NCBI GenBank assembly: GCA_028554645.1
Contig: JAQOOI010000079.1
Location: forward strand, 1,798,001 to 1,862,000
DNA from: Omphalotus guepiniiformis
Taxonomy: Eukaryota; Basidiomycota; Agaricomycetes; Agaricales; Omphalotaceae
Reading direction: 5' to 3'
DNA: 64,000 bases
How positions within the stretch are numbered: position 1 is the first letter of the stretch; every line of letters starts with the position of its first letter. Position numbers and translations under genes: made by a program. The notes beneath the pieces were generated by a model. It was not told where the DNA came from, made no database searches, and saw only the letters and a program-made list of their open reading frames with translations. Positions 21,461 to 33,125 of this stretch are shown piece after piece.

Positions 21461-23607
21461 TTATCGAAAACATACATCAGGCTCGCCCTATAATACATAT
21501 GAGAGATATCATGATGTCAGGCGTCAATCTCTCAAGCAATGAGCGACATAGAAAAATTACGTACACGTTTCTGAACAGAACGCAGCTGGAAACTCGTGCT
21601 TGGACCACCCGTGGGTTCAGACCATCCATTCGAAGAGTAGCCACCATCAGTCCCTGCCCCTGCAGCGGATTTTCGTTGGTTGAGACTTGAGAGAACCGAG
21701 TTTACGTAGACTGTTATGCCGCGAAAATCGCCAGAAGAAAACATAAGTGATGACTCGAAAAGCGGAGCGATGATTGCAGACTTACTCTTCGGCTGCGAGA
21801 GTTACACGCCAAGTTGTCAGTGTCAAGATCAGAAGGAGGATAGAACTGAACTCATACAATAAGAAAACTGAAAAGAATGTGAATGCCTGTGTCTGGCTGT
21901 TGAAGACGTCAAGTTAGCGACATCAATCCAGCCTTCGTATAGAACAATAACGAGAAACGCACTGATGCAACAAAGAATATGAATTCTAATAACGCGGCTA
22001 AGGCGGTAAGCATGCCATTGGCAATAGTAACTGTACAGATTCAATAACAATCAGCTGGCCCATGTCATCCTGCAGAATATATGTACTTACTCCGAATCAG
22101 CTTGTTGATAAGCAACTCTGTTTGACGAAATCCAGTACGGTGGTTCCTACCGCGCAACTATGATGATTATACGTTAACACTCCTCAGCGTCACAATGTAT
22201 GCATGCGTACATGGATGGTCAAAATGAACGTCGTGAGCAAATCCACCCAAGCGCTGGACACAAGCCATGGGTACACGATTGGATCAATGCGATGAAACTC
22301 AGTCATCGCGTCGATCATGGCTAAGAGGGCACTCAGCATGTTGTAAGATCATACGAAGGGTGACACGTGTACGAACTTAGAGCAATCGCTGTTCCTAAAG
22401 TACACACTGGAATCAATAGAGTTAGCTTTCGAGGATAAATTGTAAAAAGATGTGCAGATACTCACGTCCACATGCAATCGAAAAGCCAGCGACTAAAAGG
22501 CCTAACCAAAGCTGCAAAACGAAGCATATGAGGAACTAAACTTTATACAATAAACTCAGGAATACTGACCTTTTGCGTGATGATCCTAACCCGCCGTGCA
22601 AAGAACAATTGGCAAGACGTCGCTATGATGCACTAAAACCAGTATTGATTATCACTCAATGGTCAAGGAGTCAAGTCACTGACGACGAATATAGGATCTA
22701 TTCAAAGAGTATTTCTGTGAGCTCTGGATGGCGAGACACCATATGTATAATGCTCACCCATGATCAGAACTGCGAACGACATAACGATCGTGAGTTAATG
22801 AACGGGCCATAGACAATATCACAGAGACTGCTCACCCCATGAAATTTGGTTAAAAGCGATTAGATTGCCTATAGGGATATCGTGTCAGTATATGCGGATG
22901 CGAGTTCACGAGGAAGATTGGCTACCAAAGTTGTTTATCACTAGATTGTACTGTCAAAACGGTACGACGTCAGCTGAAACGCATACATGTGTCAATATCT
23001 GGAACCGAACTCACAATCCAGTCGATAGCGAAGACAGTGCTATTGTGCTAGTCATTGAGTAAGACGAACCCGAGGCTGTATGAGACTACTGCACCTTGCA
23101 GTGTCCATAATGAGCAAGAACAGGACCTGAATCATTCTTAGCAGTCAATAAAAGGGACAAGTCGGGCACATACAAAGTATCTGGTAAACGACGGGTCACT
23201 GAAAAGCATAGCATATGAGATGAGGAATCGGATGGTGAGCGAATAATCATGTTACTTGGGGTAGCTGGTCCAGTAGTAATACGTCTGTTAGGCGAATATA
23301 TTAACATGAGGGTATTTCTTCGTCTGAACCACGGGCATCTTACCTGCAGCACCGTGCATCCGTATAACTGATCCAATTCCGACTTGTACATCAACTCTGA
23401 CGCCTATAACGCAGTATGTATTATTAACGCACCATGCAGCTCACGAATACGCCAGCCTAGTGAAACGTTCAGTATGACTTCTAAACCTCAATCCAAGCGC
23501 CGGTTACTCACCAAGGAAGGCCCATGAGCTATGGGGAAAATCAGACAACCGACTGCAAAAAAAAAAAAACAGAGAAACCACTCACAAAGTGCAATTGGGC
23601 TGCCCAT
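21461..23607 (-). CDS. DUF6534-like multipass membrane protein, gene A (many small exons)
   Basis: On the minus strand the ATG at 23607 starts MGSPIAL (22-nt exon). A 17-nt exon (SHGPSL) follows, then exons giving AGVFVSCM, LYGCTVLQ, TYYYWTSYPK, VLFLLIMDTA, STVFAIDWI, INNFG, NLIAFNQISW, DPIFV, CQLFFARRVRIITQK, LWLGLLVAGFSIACG, and a late DPIVYPWLVSS-type helix. The final long exon has ITVYVNSVLSSLNQRKS, the position of the family's KLYSNSLLATLN-type landmark. It ends in a spliced tail stopping at 21461. The alternation of about seven hydrophobic helices and this landmark fit the basidiomycete DUF6534 family, whose function is unknown. Not every splice site was fixed. No in-frame lesion was found in the exons I traced. 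Confidence 0.7.
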
Positions 23608-25164
23608 GAGAGCCAGTGAAGGTCGAGACAGTGGTATCCGAAGGACAGGAAAACGGTCGTCGACGGTTGTGCTCTTATAAAATCTTGTAAACTCGTATGT
23701 ATATCGGGCACGATCTCGACTGGATTTGATTGTTGTCATGAGCCGCGTGAAGCTGGTAAGCGTCATTACCCGATGCTGACTTGAAAATTTCCTGAAATGG
23801 TTCCATGGTTCCATGGCCTTTCAGAACTTCGGTAGCGACCCATTATGGGAACAGCGAATATGCAGAGGGTGCTGGACTTAAGATTTTTAAAACACTAAGG
23901 CCAGTCAGATTGAAGGAAGCTTCAGCATCCCAAGGGTTAGACTTGCCCAACGGTGCGGTACTGCATCGCGTCGCAGATCCAGTTTTGTCTTTCTAGATTT
24001 TGTTCAAGTTGCAAATCGAACCTGCAGAGCTCCACGCAACAACAGAGGTTCAAAGCAGCGTCGATGCGGCGCCAAAAAAGATCTGCACACGTGCATGAAC
24101 GGGATGAAGAAGAAAGGGACAACAATATAATTACATAGATCTTCCAATATGTATTGGCCGGAAGCAGTTTCAATGTGTCCCCACGATTCGTCCGGGAACT
24201 TGGGTACTTTCCGACAGAGAGGCAAAATATGATGGAGTTCTTGCTGGAGCAGGCTGGAGCCTTGAAACTTTTGTAAAGCGCCGGCGATACTCTGGGCCTG
24301 ACTTGCATGAGATGTGCCCGTGCTCGATCCACGGTGAACTTCTTTCTTTTTCACTTAGATTCATCTGAGTGAGGGGCTCGAATCCTGAAGCTTGTGTGGC
24401 CCTGTGGGACAGGGTTAAAGTAAAGACGCGACTTTGGCGACTGGATAGCAATCAATATACGTGCTTGAAGAAATCCATTGTCTAGAAAAGACTTGTATAA
24501 GCTACATGAAGTCGTATATCATCGTGCGGTACCTTATCATTTCTTAATATTTCGGCACCCGGCTAAGCGATAGGTGAAGAAAACTAGAAAGCTGAGCTCC
24601 CCAAGGCTCCCCACTCTCTCCAGTGTCCAGTGTCCACGTAGATATGCCCTAGTCTTGGCCAGCTGGGCCCGGTGTGCGGTGGTGCGGTGAAGGGTCAGAA
24701 CACACTCCTGGGTCAGGGTTGTTGGCCATGGGAGTTTCCAAACGGTCACGTGACTCACTCTCAATCCGACCTGAATTTCATCGAAAAGGCTGTACTGCAG
24801 TGTACATACTTTTGACCGCCGCAAAGTGAAGCTGGAAAAGTCAAAAGAGGACCGCCACGAGCAATGAAGTAAACGGAGATATATCTTCACTGTAGGTATA
24901 CATACTTGGTATACTACATGTACCTACGGTGGAGGGATCGTCAACATTCCAAGCTCAATGAAGGACGTCTTTTACAATATTCACAGAATTATATAACGAA
25001 CAATAAAATAATCACTCGCCACTCGTCCATTCGAGGATGGCCTTGCTTAGACGGAATCCGGATTCGTTTCCCAATCCGACTTTCCATCCTTGGGTATGTC
25101 CGTGATAGCGTGATGCTCCGTGCTGACGGTGATGACCATAGGCTGAATATGAAGGGTCAGGATT
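23608..25164. other. intergenic between DUF6534-like genes A and B
   Basis: No recognizable coding region. Short open frames on both strands lack motifs. The stretch right of 25000 partly resembles the 3' flank of gene A (GTGAT-GC-GTG and GATGACCATRGGC elements), as expected for a tandem gene duplication. Confidence 0.4.
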
Positions 25165-27353
25165 TTATCTCGCAGCGAGAATTAAAAAGGGGAAGGTATA
25201 CTCACATCAGGATCGCCCTAGAGAAGCACAAGATATCATAAGTATTTAGTTGAATGGCTCACATCTGGCGGCGATCTGAAAAGATTACGTACACGTCGGG
25301 TAGACCTTAACTGAATCGTTGTTGCAGGAGCTTGAGGCTCGGACCAAGAGTTAGAAGGCTGGCTTTCCGAACTTGATGCCTTCCGCTGGTTCAAACTCGA
25401 AAGAACGGAATTGACGTAGACTGTGGTTGTTTTGTCAGATTCAACAAATTGATTCGAATCGGAATAAGCGGTCGGGCGCACTCTTTGGCTGTGTAAGAAC
25501 GTGACATGAGCAACCCAATAGAAAGTCAGACAGGAATGAAGACATACAATTAAGAAACTAAACATAATGTGAATGCCAGTATTGGGCTACGGAACACGGT
25601 AAAATCAGCTCTAATCTTTTGTCATTTCCAATTCAAATTGTGACATACCGACGCTGTAAACAGGATGAATTCCAGCAGGGCAGCAACTGCTGTAAGCATG
25701 CCGTTAGCAATTGTAACTAATCAGAAATATCAGACATCAGCATCAGACTAAAACATAAGAGAATGGTTCAAAGTAACTCGGATCAACTTGTTGATAAGCA
25801 GCTCTGTGCGCCGGAACCCGCTGCGGCTGTTTTTTCTTCGCAGCTAATTACGGTACGAAAGGGGTGGCGGCGAAGCAAGAAGATCAGCTTCCTAGGCACG
25901 GCGAAGAGAAGAAGCACAGATTACTTACAGAAATGGTCAGAATAACCGTTGTGAGGAGATCTACGAATGCACTCGACACAAGCCAAGGATACACGATTGG
26001 GTCCAGCCGATGGAACTCGTCCATGCGAGTGACGATTGCTGTGAGAGACTTCACGTGAGCAAATGCAACACCGAGTGAAGGTGTTATAGCACGTACTTAA
26101 GCCTATAGCTGTTCCAAGTGTGCATACTGCTTTTGCTTGAGCCAATTGTTCAGCAGGAGAATGTTGATGCCCTTACATCCACAAGTAATAGAGAACCCGG
26201 CCACCAAAAGACCTAGCCACAACTGCGATGAAATATTCTGTAAGGTTCTGATCCAGAAAGAGTCCGTTGAGTGATGCTCACCTTTTCCGTAATGATCTTG
26301 ACTCGTCGAGCGTAGTATAGCTGACAGGTCGTCGCTACGATGCACTTTGAAAACAAAGTCAGCTCTTATATCTACTGATCAGAGAATGTGAGGAAATACA
26401 TACGACGAAAATAGGATCTAAAAACAGTTGAGACTCGGCTGGATCGAAAATGATAGCTAGAGATACTCACCCATGACGAGTTCTTGTAGAACGCACAAAC
26501 GCTTGTCACTTTCGATGGCAAGATTGGGATGGAAAGGAGAACTCACTCCATGTCACGACATTAAACGCCGGTAGATCAGCTGAGAAGGATATTAAATCAG
26601 CTATATACATCGCCAGCAAAGAGGACTAACTTCCAGCAACGTACCAAAGTTGTTTACTAGAAGATCATACTATGTGCATGCAGGGGTCATTATATGCACC
26701 ATGCAAGATTGAGCAGCACTTACGATCCAGTAGATAGAGAATATGGTGCTACGTGAAATTTGTTAGCTCGTGGGTAATACTTTGCTAGTCTTCAAGTATC
26801 CTACCCAAGGGTATCCATGATGAGGAGGAACATGACCTGTACGGCATACATATAAGTGCCTGTAGGAGCGCAAACTCCACCCAGAGAGGCATACCATTAC
26901 TCGCGTCCAATTCGGATCACTAGAAACAACAGAGCTTAGATGCCTGAATGAAAAGGCGACGATGTTCACGCTCACTTTCGATAACGCGTCCAGTAGTAGT
27001 AGGTCTGGCTTGCACTTCAACCGGAGATGCTCTTCGATAATCTGGGAGAATACACTACCTGAATGATAGTACAGCCATAGAGCTATAGACACGAATTGCC
27101 AAGGGGGAATGAGTCAATTCAGGTATTAAACAAGCAAGCCAACACTTTCACGCACCATGCAGCACAAGAACACGCCAACCTATATCGTCCAACGCAACCT
27201 CGTAATCAGCCGTCACACTCTCTGCAGGAAAAAAGCGCGCATATCCACCAAGGAGGGCCCATGAGCTGTTAAGCATCACAGCGTCAGCCAAGGGTAAAGA
27301 TGCGACCGATTGTGCTAAACGATGTACTTACATAGAGCGATTGGGCTGGTCAT
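25165..27353 (-). CDS. DUF6534-like multipass membrane protein, gene B (paralog of A, many small exons)
   Basis: The exon plan is the same as gene A: MTSPIAL (ATG at 27353), SHGPSL, VGVFLCCM, LYGCTIIQ, TYYYWTRYRK, VMFLLIMDTLG, TIFSIYWI, NNFGTLLE, DLPAFNVVTW, DPIFV, CQLYYARRVKIITEK, LWLGLLVAGFSITCG, DPIVYPWLVSSAFVDLLTT, RSGFRRTELLINKLIR, GMLTAVAALLEFILF, NTGIHIMFSFLIV, TTVYVNSVLSSLNQRKAS, then a short tail. Splice sites and phases match gene A exon for exon. The two proteins differ at many positions but share the hydrophobic pattern, so both appear under protein-level constraint. Function unknown; a membrane receptor or transporter-like role would be a guess. The stop near 25165 is uncertain. 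Confidence 0.7.
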
Positions 27354-29645
27354 CTCGCAAAGTGACAAGGAGGAGACAGGGAAGCGAGCTGACAGGAAAC
27401 ACCAAAGAGACCCCCACGAGAGGCAAGGCTGCTTATTTAACTCGTTTCTCCTTCTGTTCAATCTGTTACGTCGGGCAAGCCTGGAAATACTTGTGTCTGA
27501 CGAAAGCAATATGTTTGATTGTCGCCATACAACAGAATTTGATGGAAAAAGCTGATATGAAGGGACCAACTCTGTGGCTCTTCTGCGGCTAGAACGGGTT
27601 TTGTAAACGATGTCAAACACTTTATTGCGTACAAGATCTGTAATCTTGCACTGTCTTTTGTAAGAGATGCGGAGCGCAAGGAATCGGAGGAGAACTCACG
27701 CCGTATTACCCCATTGTGTTTCGCTGGTATAACGAGCATAAACATCTAGAATGTCCTTGTACTTGCCCTTGGAAAGGATAGTATATCAGAGGCTACAAAG
27801 AGAGATCAACCTCTTGAACGATGCAGCTGAAAAAGGAAATCAAAAAAGATTCATTTTCGCCGGACGCCGAAGGGCCAACCAATAGTGGGAATAAACCTCG
27901 AAATACTTCCGCGGAAAGGATTCGGGCATAAGGATTTCAAAGAGGATCACATGCCTCTTCACTCGACTAAATGCATACCAGATGCATACCAATCCTCAAT
28001 CAGATCCAACCCTTCCAACGCGCTCCTCAAAGTGCAAGAAGGACAACGTACAGCGCACGGGTTTTTAGCAAAGTTACAGCAACGCAGTGACGGAAGTTGA
28101 TCTGTATCCGCAGCTGTTCGATATATTGTCATGTACGGGAACAGCAGGAAGATCTGTCCAGAAAATCAACCTTCCGGCGGCATATCAGGAACGCATCAGT
28201 CGAACAAGAAGTTTGTACTCAGATCAATGGCTGTACATACATATGTACCCTGGTTTTCAGACTCGAGCTTATATCGGCCTTGATGACAATTTGGCGGGGG
28301 AGGAGTCCGGTCATGAGAGAGAAAACTTAAATACGACCGATTTGAAAGCGCAACAACATCTGTGGAACTGAAAGCAAACAAAGTTCAGAAAGTCATTCAA
28401 GTTTTATATTGCCAAAGTACACACGAATTGACATTCGAAATCACCGCCGAATGTATGTAGCACTCTTGAATAGGCGGCCTTCAAGCAATTAAGCACATGC
28501 TCTGCGCAAGTCATGTATCAGGGAAACCAAGTGAATAACCGAGAAGTTCTTACCGTGTTGCAATCAAGTACTCATATACACGTCAATTGTGAATCCATGA
28601 GAAGGTTCAAGGGGCCAACCACTTGAAGCCTCCTGCGAGCCGCCTTCAGTCCCTTCAAAGTTCAGATCAGTACAAAGCTGATCAATAATCAAAAAATGGA
28701 GTTGTTCGGCTGTGCAAAGGAACTCGGTTCTGCCCAGTGCCAGTGTTCTGCCCTCAAGCCCTAGAACGTGACATCCGACGACCGGGAGGGGCTTTCACCG
28801 AAAACGGGACCAGATCAAACATAGTGAGCGCTCCGATTCGAAAATCGCACATTTTCTCGCATGGGGGGTTCCGGTTCTTTGTGTGCAGACATGAATTCAT
28901 TTGTCATTCTGCAAGTAACTATGACCATTAGGAACTTCGCCGGGATACCCTAAGGGGTCAAAAGTTGAATATGTACGTGAGTGAAAACCTGGGAGACGAG
29001 ATCACCTCGAGATTTACCTTCCAAATCTTCCGTGAAATACATAATGATACTGACGTTATATAGTCGTTACGTCCACAGTATATCAGAGTATATCTCTGAG
29101 CTGCAGAGCCAAATTGTTGGCCATGTCGGTCCGATGTCGGTCCTCATTGTCGGATAGCGGCCACTGTAGTGGTGTGAAGAAAGAAACGTTGTCTGGACAG
29201 CAGTCACCGAGTCACCGAGTCACCGCTGTTACGGCTGTAATGCCCGCCCAATCTTACGTAAGTCACCCGAATCCCTCGAGTCTCCAGAGCCGCAAAATCT
29301 ATGTACTTAGCGAGGGGTGAGTCAGGATCGTACATTTTATATTGTCAAGGGCCTGGTGTATGACAGCAGTGCAGTCGGTAACTTTCTCCTCAGGGAAATT
29401 ACTTAAACGCTGAGATTTTGTGAGATTTTGAAGGCTGAAACTGCGGTACTTGCATCGGACCCGCTCGCTACGCTTGACAACGTGCTTTTGTGCAGGGGTA
29501 TAAAATGAGGTTTTTTATTCCCTAGTTTCTTGAAGGTCCCGACCCTCGTTCAAAACCCTATGTACACATTCTCAAAACGCAGCTCTAGCTCATGAACGCG
29601 CACTGGCCGGCAGGAGGGCGCCTGGTCCTCTGACTCAGCCTTGAA
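27354..29645. other. intergenic between DUF6534-like genes B and C, no gene recognized
   Basis: About 2.3 kb in which all frames close quickly or lack motifs on both strands. A short GAGTCACC repeat occurs near 29206-29224. Confidence 0.4.
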
Positions 29646-31157
29646 CTAAATCGAGTCCATTGAGAAGGAAGGCGCGGGCATGGGTCGTGTATACGGCTCT
29701 TCCATCGAATTGCGAGACTAAACATGTAGAATTCATTAGTGCGAGGATTTATGATGTCAAGGTGAGATGTACATACCTGCACTTCATGAGCTTGCTTAAT
29801 AGTGCTATCTCCATGTTCGAGGTGTTCAAAGTCTGCAGAAGGGGATGAGAAGTTAAGATGGTTATCCCGCGTATCAAACTCGATGAAGGACGTGCCTATC
29901 TGAGTAAGAGGACTAGGCTGCAGACTTCCGGTTGCTGAGTGGGAAGGTGAAGAGATCGAGCGCCATTCACGTAGGAGGATCAAATTGAGGAAGACAGTCA
30001 AAGAGTAAATGCGGCCTAGACAGAAGAACACGATGATATATACTGCAGCAGTCACAATTTGAGTCAAAGAAATTCTAGCAATGACCCGTTTCGACTCACC
30101 GTCAATGCTCGCAAAGTACATGCACATCATGAGCATAGTCGCAGTGGCAGTTGTCACTCCATACACGATAGCGAACGTAGATACTCGGCGAACCAGACTG
30201 TCAGAGTGATTCACTATTGAAACATCAGACCTCATCAGATTACAAACGAAACTCACTTCTTTGTAGTATCATAAATAGTCTTTATGTTCTTCAGTTTCCA
30301 GACCGTGACGGCGGCCAGTAAAATGTCCGTGGCGGTTGTAAGCACGCAAGAGACACTATCAATATAAATGTATGAGAGAGAAACTTGACAATGAGGGTAA
30401 AATACACAATAATGGACGGATTTGTTAACCCCGTTAATTTCTCTCCAAGTATCGATAAGGCCACTGAAGAAGCTATAGCGAAAGCAGGCTATAGCGACGC
30501 GACCATTCGTAAAACTCTCGTAGGCAGAAAAGAAAAATTTGCTCCCACCAGTGCGAAGATTAAAAAGACAATGATAGTAGTAGCTATCCGATTCCTTGAA
30601 CTGTGCAGGTATCATGACTGTAAATGCACCACAGCCCGATAAACAGTGTCAGAGAAAAACTCACATTACCCAATAACGATACGCAAAGTATCCCTGTTCC
30701 AGCATAGCTGAGAGAAACGTTGTTGTCACCGTTATTGGTACTGACCAGGATTCGAACGGTCTAACGGAAACGCCTGCAATAAACTCAGGGTGTTTAGGAC
30801 GAATGATAGCGGCCATATCAGATACTCACCCTTATAAATGACCAAAGGCTAGATATTCTACGTGAGTTACCCGGATAAACATGACAGAAAGAATCAAGGA
30901 ACTGACATAGTAGACGTTACAACAGACCACCACCGTGCAAAGCGTGTCGACGAACAGCGAAAACATCATGTACCATTTTGTTCCTCGTTTAGACGACTCG
31001 ATGTAATAGTAGACACAAAGGAGAAATTCCGTGGCGTAAAGAACGATGTTAAGCCAAGACGCGATAAGCAAGGACCTGCATAGAGCCGTTCAGCACCATA
31101 TTCACCCAGAAAAATTACGATTCGAGCTCACCAAGCTTCCGGCTGCAGGATCTCCAT
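29646..31157 (-). CDS. DUF6534-like multipass membrane protein, gene C (divergent member)
   Basis: The minus-strand ATG at 31157 begins MEILQPEAW, 26 nt, spliced at 31131 to an exon with SLLIASWLNIVLYATEF and MMFSLFVDTLCTVVV helices. Later exons give PITVTTTFLSAMLEQGYFAY, IATTIIVFLIFALVGANF, ATDILLAAVTVWKLKNIKTI and LVRRVSTFAIVYGVTTAT. The last helix is followed by GRIYSLTVFLNLILLREW, the family landmark, and a polar tail. After an intron the tail ends SMDSI-stop at 29646. Order and topology match genes A and B, but sequence identity is low, so this is an older relative. Some internal splice sites were not resolved, notably around 30840-30900. Confidence 0.65.
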
Positions 31158-31656
31158 TCATGAATGAAGAAAACTGATGAAAAGCCTGCGTCGGCGTCGT
31201 CGTCAAGTGGGAGCAAGAGCAAGAAGGAACACATGTCCTTCCCGGTCGTTTCGGGTTAAGACGAGTCTAAAGGGTTCAACCGAGTGTAACCGAAGGTGCA
31301 AAGCCCCTAAGTTGTCCTAAATATAACAACCTATATCATATGATGATTTGGTATAACAAATTCCAAAGTTTTGAATAAAGCTGGCCACTTACTACGAACT
31401 TGCAAGGATAATCGAGGAGGTTCTGGTTCAAAGCTGGGTCTTTCGAAGTCGGCTTCGAAGTTACGTTGACCGGTTAGCCCGGGCCGAGTCCCTTTTTTCC
31501 TCCATCCATGTACATACCGCGTTTTCGTGGGTGCACCGTCCGCAAAAGAATCCAAAGAATCCAAAGAACCTATTCGCAAGCATATCTTCGTCTCAAATCA
31601 ATCCAGGATATTCATCATTCGAGTTCTCACTGCCACCGCCTGCGACATTAGCAGCT
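31158..31656. other. intergenic, promoter-type region
   Basis: Separates the minus-strand gene C from a small plus-strand gene, so it is a divergent promoter region. No coding feature supported. Confidence 0.4.
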
Positions 31657-31899
31657 ATGTCATCTTCGGAGACGATGAAGAAGAGCACTGGGCAGGAAGG
31701 TATTGATGTTACAGATGATAGTATGGCAGATCAAGGTATGTATGTCTGTGTAGTTACCTTTACAGTCGATTAATACGCGCTTACAGACCAATCTACTGCA
31801 ATGGCATTGCCGCCTACGCCTACTTCAGACGTCGAACAGTCAAAAGACGAAGTCGTTCACACGAAACGCTCGTTCTGGAAGAACCTCACTCGCACGTAG
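31657..31899 (+). CDS. small hypothetical protein (63 aa, 2 exons)
   Basis: join(31657..31735, 31787..31899), with a 51-bp intron (GTATGT...ACAG), encodes a polar acidic peptide beginning MSSSETMKKSTG. It has an SDVEQSKDEVV stretch and ends KRSFWKNLTRT. No signal peptide or membrane segment. I do not recognize a family. Support comes from the consistent splice phase and the absence of stops across the junction; expression data would decide. Confidence 0.45.
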
Positions 31900-31980
31900 A
31901 AACACAAATCGAAACACAAGAATCTCAATACTATATGACTACTCGGACTCTTCCTTCATTGCGCGCTTGCACTCACTGAC
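31900..31980. other. short spacer before the OB-fold-like relic
   Basis: Nothing recognized. Confidence 0.3.
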
Positions 31981-31989
31981 TTCACTCAC

Positions 31990-32560
31990 TTCAAGTCTCA
32001 AGTCGGGAAGGAAAACCTCAAACTCGGATAAAATCACTATGTTTCTGGCTGTATTGGAAGTCGAAGGTCCTGATACGATTCGTACGAAGAAAGGCCCTAA
32101 AGCCGGTGAAGAAATATCTCTTTTGAAGATGATCTTGAACGAGGAGCAAGGGAGTGTGTGTAAACTCGCAGCTTAGAGAGAGACTGCTGAAGCCTAGGGT
32201 GGCTCGGACGATGACAGAACATCAGTCAAACGAGGAGACGTCGTCTAATAGAAAGTTAGTAGTTCTCTCTTTCACTTCACTTTCTGACCTTGAGCTTCAT
32301 GATGCTGTAGATGTTACGGGCTCTTACGACCCCTCGACATCTCCGACACTCTCAGCTTCACCTTTCCTCAAGTCTCAACTACATATATGCTACCGTACAA
32401 TGCTATACACGCACGAAGACATGCGCCTAATGCGGAATTGCGGCCTCGGGGCAGTGATGCTTCTGTCAGGAAGGTCGCTGCTATGGTTCATTGGTTCGAG
32501 AAGATGGCGGGACTTGCTGTTGCTGTTTAGCATGCCTACTTGTGTCCTCGCCAAAGGCTG
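31990..32560 (+). pseudogene. relic of an OB-fold-like conserved basidiomycete protein
   Basis: The segment reading ITMFLAVLEVEGPDTIRTKKG and then EISLLKMILNEEQGSVCKLAA has the look of a beta-rich OB-fold domain that I recall from a conserved basidiomycete family, possibly related to shieldin-type ssDNA-binding proteins (low certainty). The frame is broken by TAG at 32174-32176 and TAG at 32195-32197. Both lie where a tryptophan would fit (x-RE-TAEA-x-GG), followed by a TAA/TAG pair near 32249. Further downstream, coding-like sequence continues (LSASPFLKSQL, then in another frame VRKVAAMVHWFEKMAGLAV), which implies a frameshift near 32450. Several independent lesions make this a pseudogene rather than a missed intron. 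Confidence 0.55.
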
Positions 32561-33040
32561 TACCTCAGGCCTCACGGTCCTCGCTGTCCTCAAGGTCTCG
32601 CTACCTTTTCTCGTAGAATTGCGCATGGCATGTTGATACTCACCAAGCTCGAATCACCGAGTGCGGCCTCCTTTTCACGATACCTGGAACGCTCAAAATT
32701 AGCTCTACTCGAGTAGACTCGAGTGCGGAAGAATGCTCGGAAGAATGCCCGTCGGTTCGCGATTATTCTTCAGACCAGAGATATTACTGGTTACTTCTAT
32801 ATTTTTTGCTCGCAAATGTACTAACAAAACTTTGTAGGCAAACCATGGCTCGAGCCGACACACCAGAGAAGAATGCTCGGAAGAATGTCCGTCAGCTCAT
32901 GCTCGCAATGATGTATCAAACCGGTCGTCCAAGCCAAACCGTGTTTTGAGGGCGCTACCAGCTCACGAGCCGGTAGACCAGAGAGGCGGTAGAATTCAAA
33001 GTGTTTTTCCCAGTTTTATCGCCTGTCCTTTTGATACAAA
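32561..33040. other. intergenic with a short imperfect repeat
   Basis: The motif GAAGAATGCTCGGAAGAATG-CCGTC occurs near 32728 and again near 32868. Otherwise nothing recognized. The duplicated D-E unit begins at about 33040. Confidence 0.4.
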
Positions 33041-33125
33041 TGCACCCCCCTTCAATGCAATCTGTGATATTGTTTACTCATTCCATGGATAGTCAAACGT
33101 ACAGATACATCAAAGAAATACGCCA

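Noticed and set aside
24357..24400. B-box-like GGCTCGAATCC suggesting another tRNA
   Set aside because: No A box, acceptor or anticodon stem can be formed around it.
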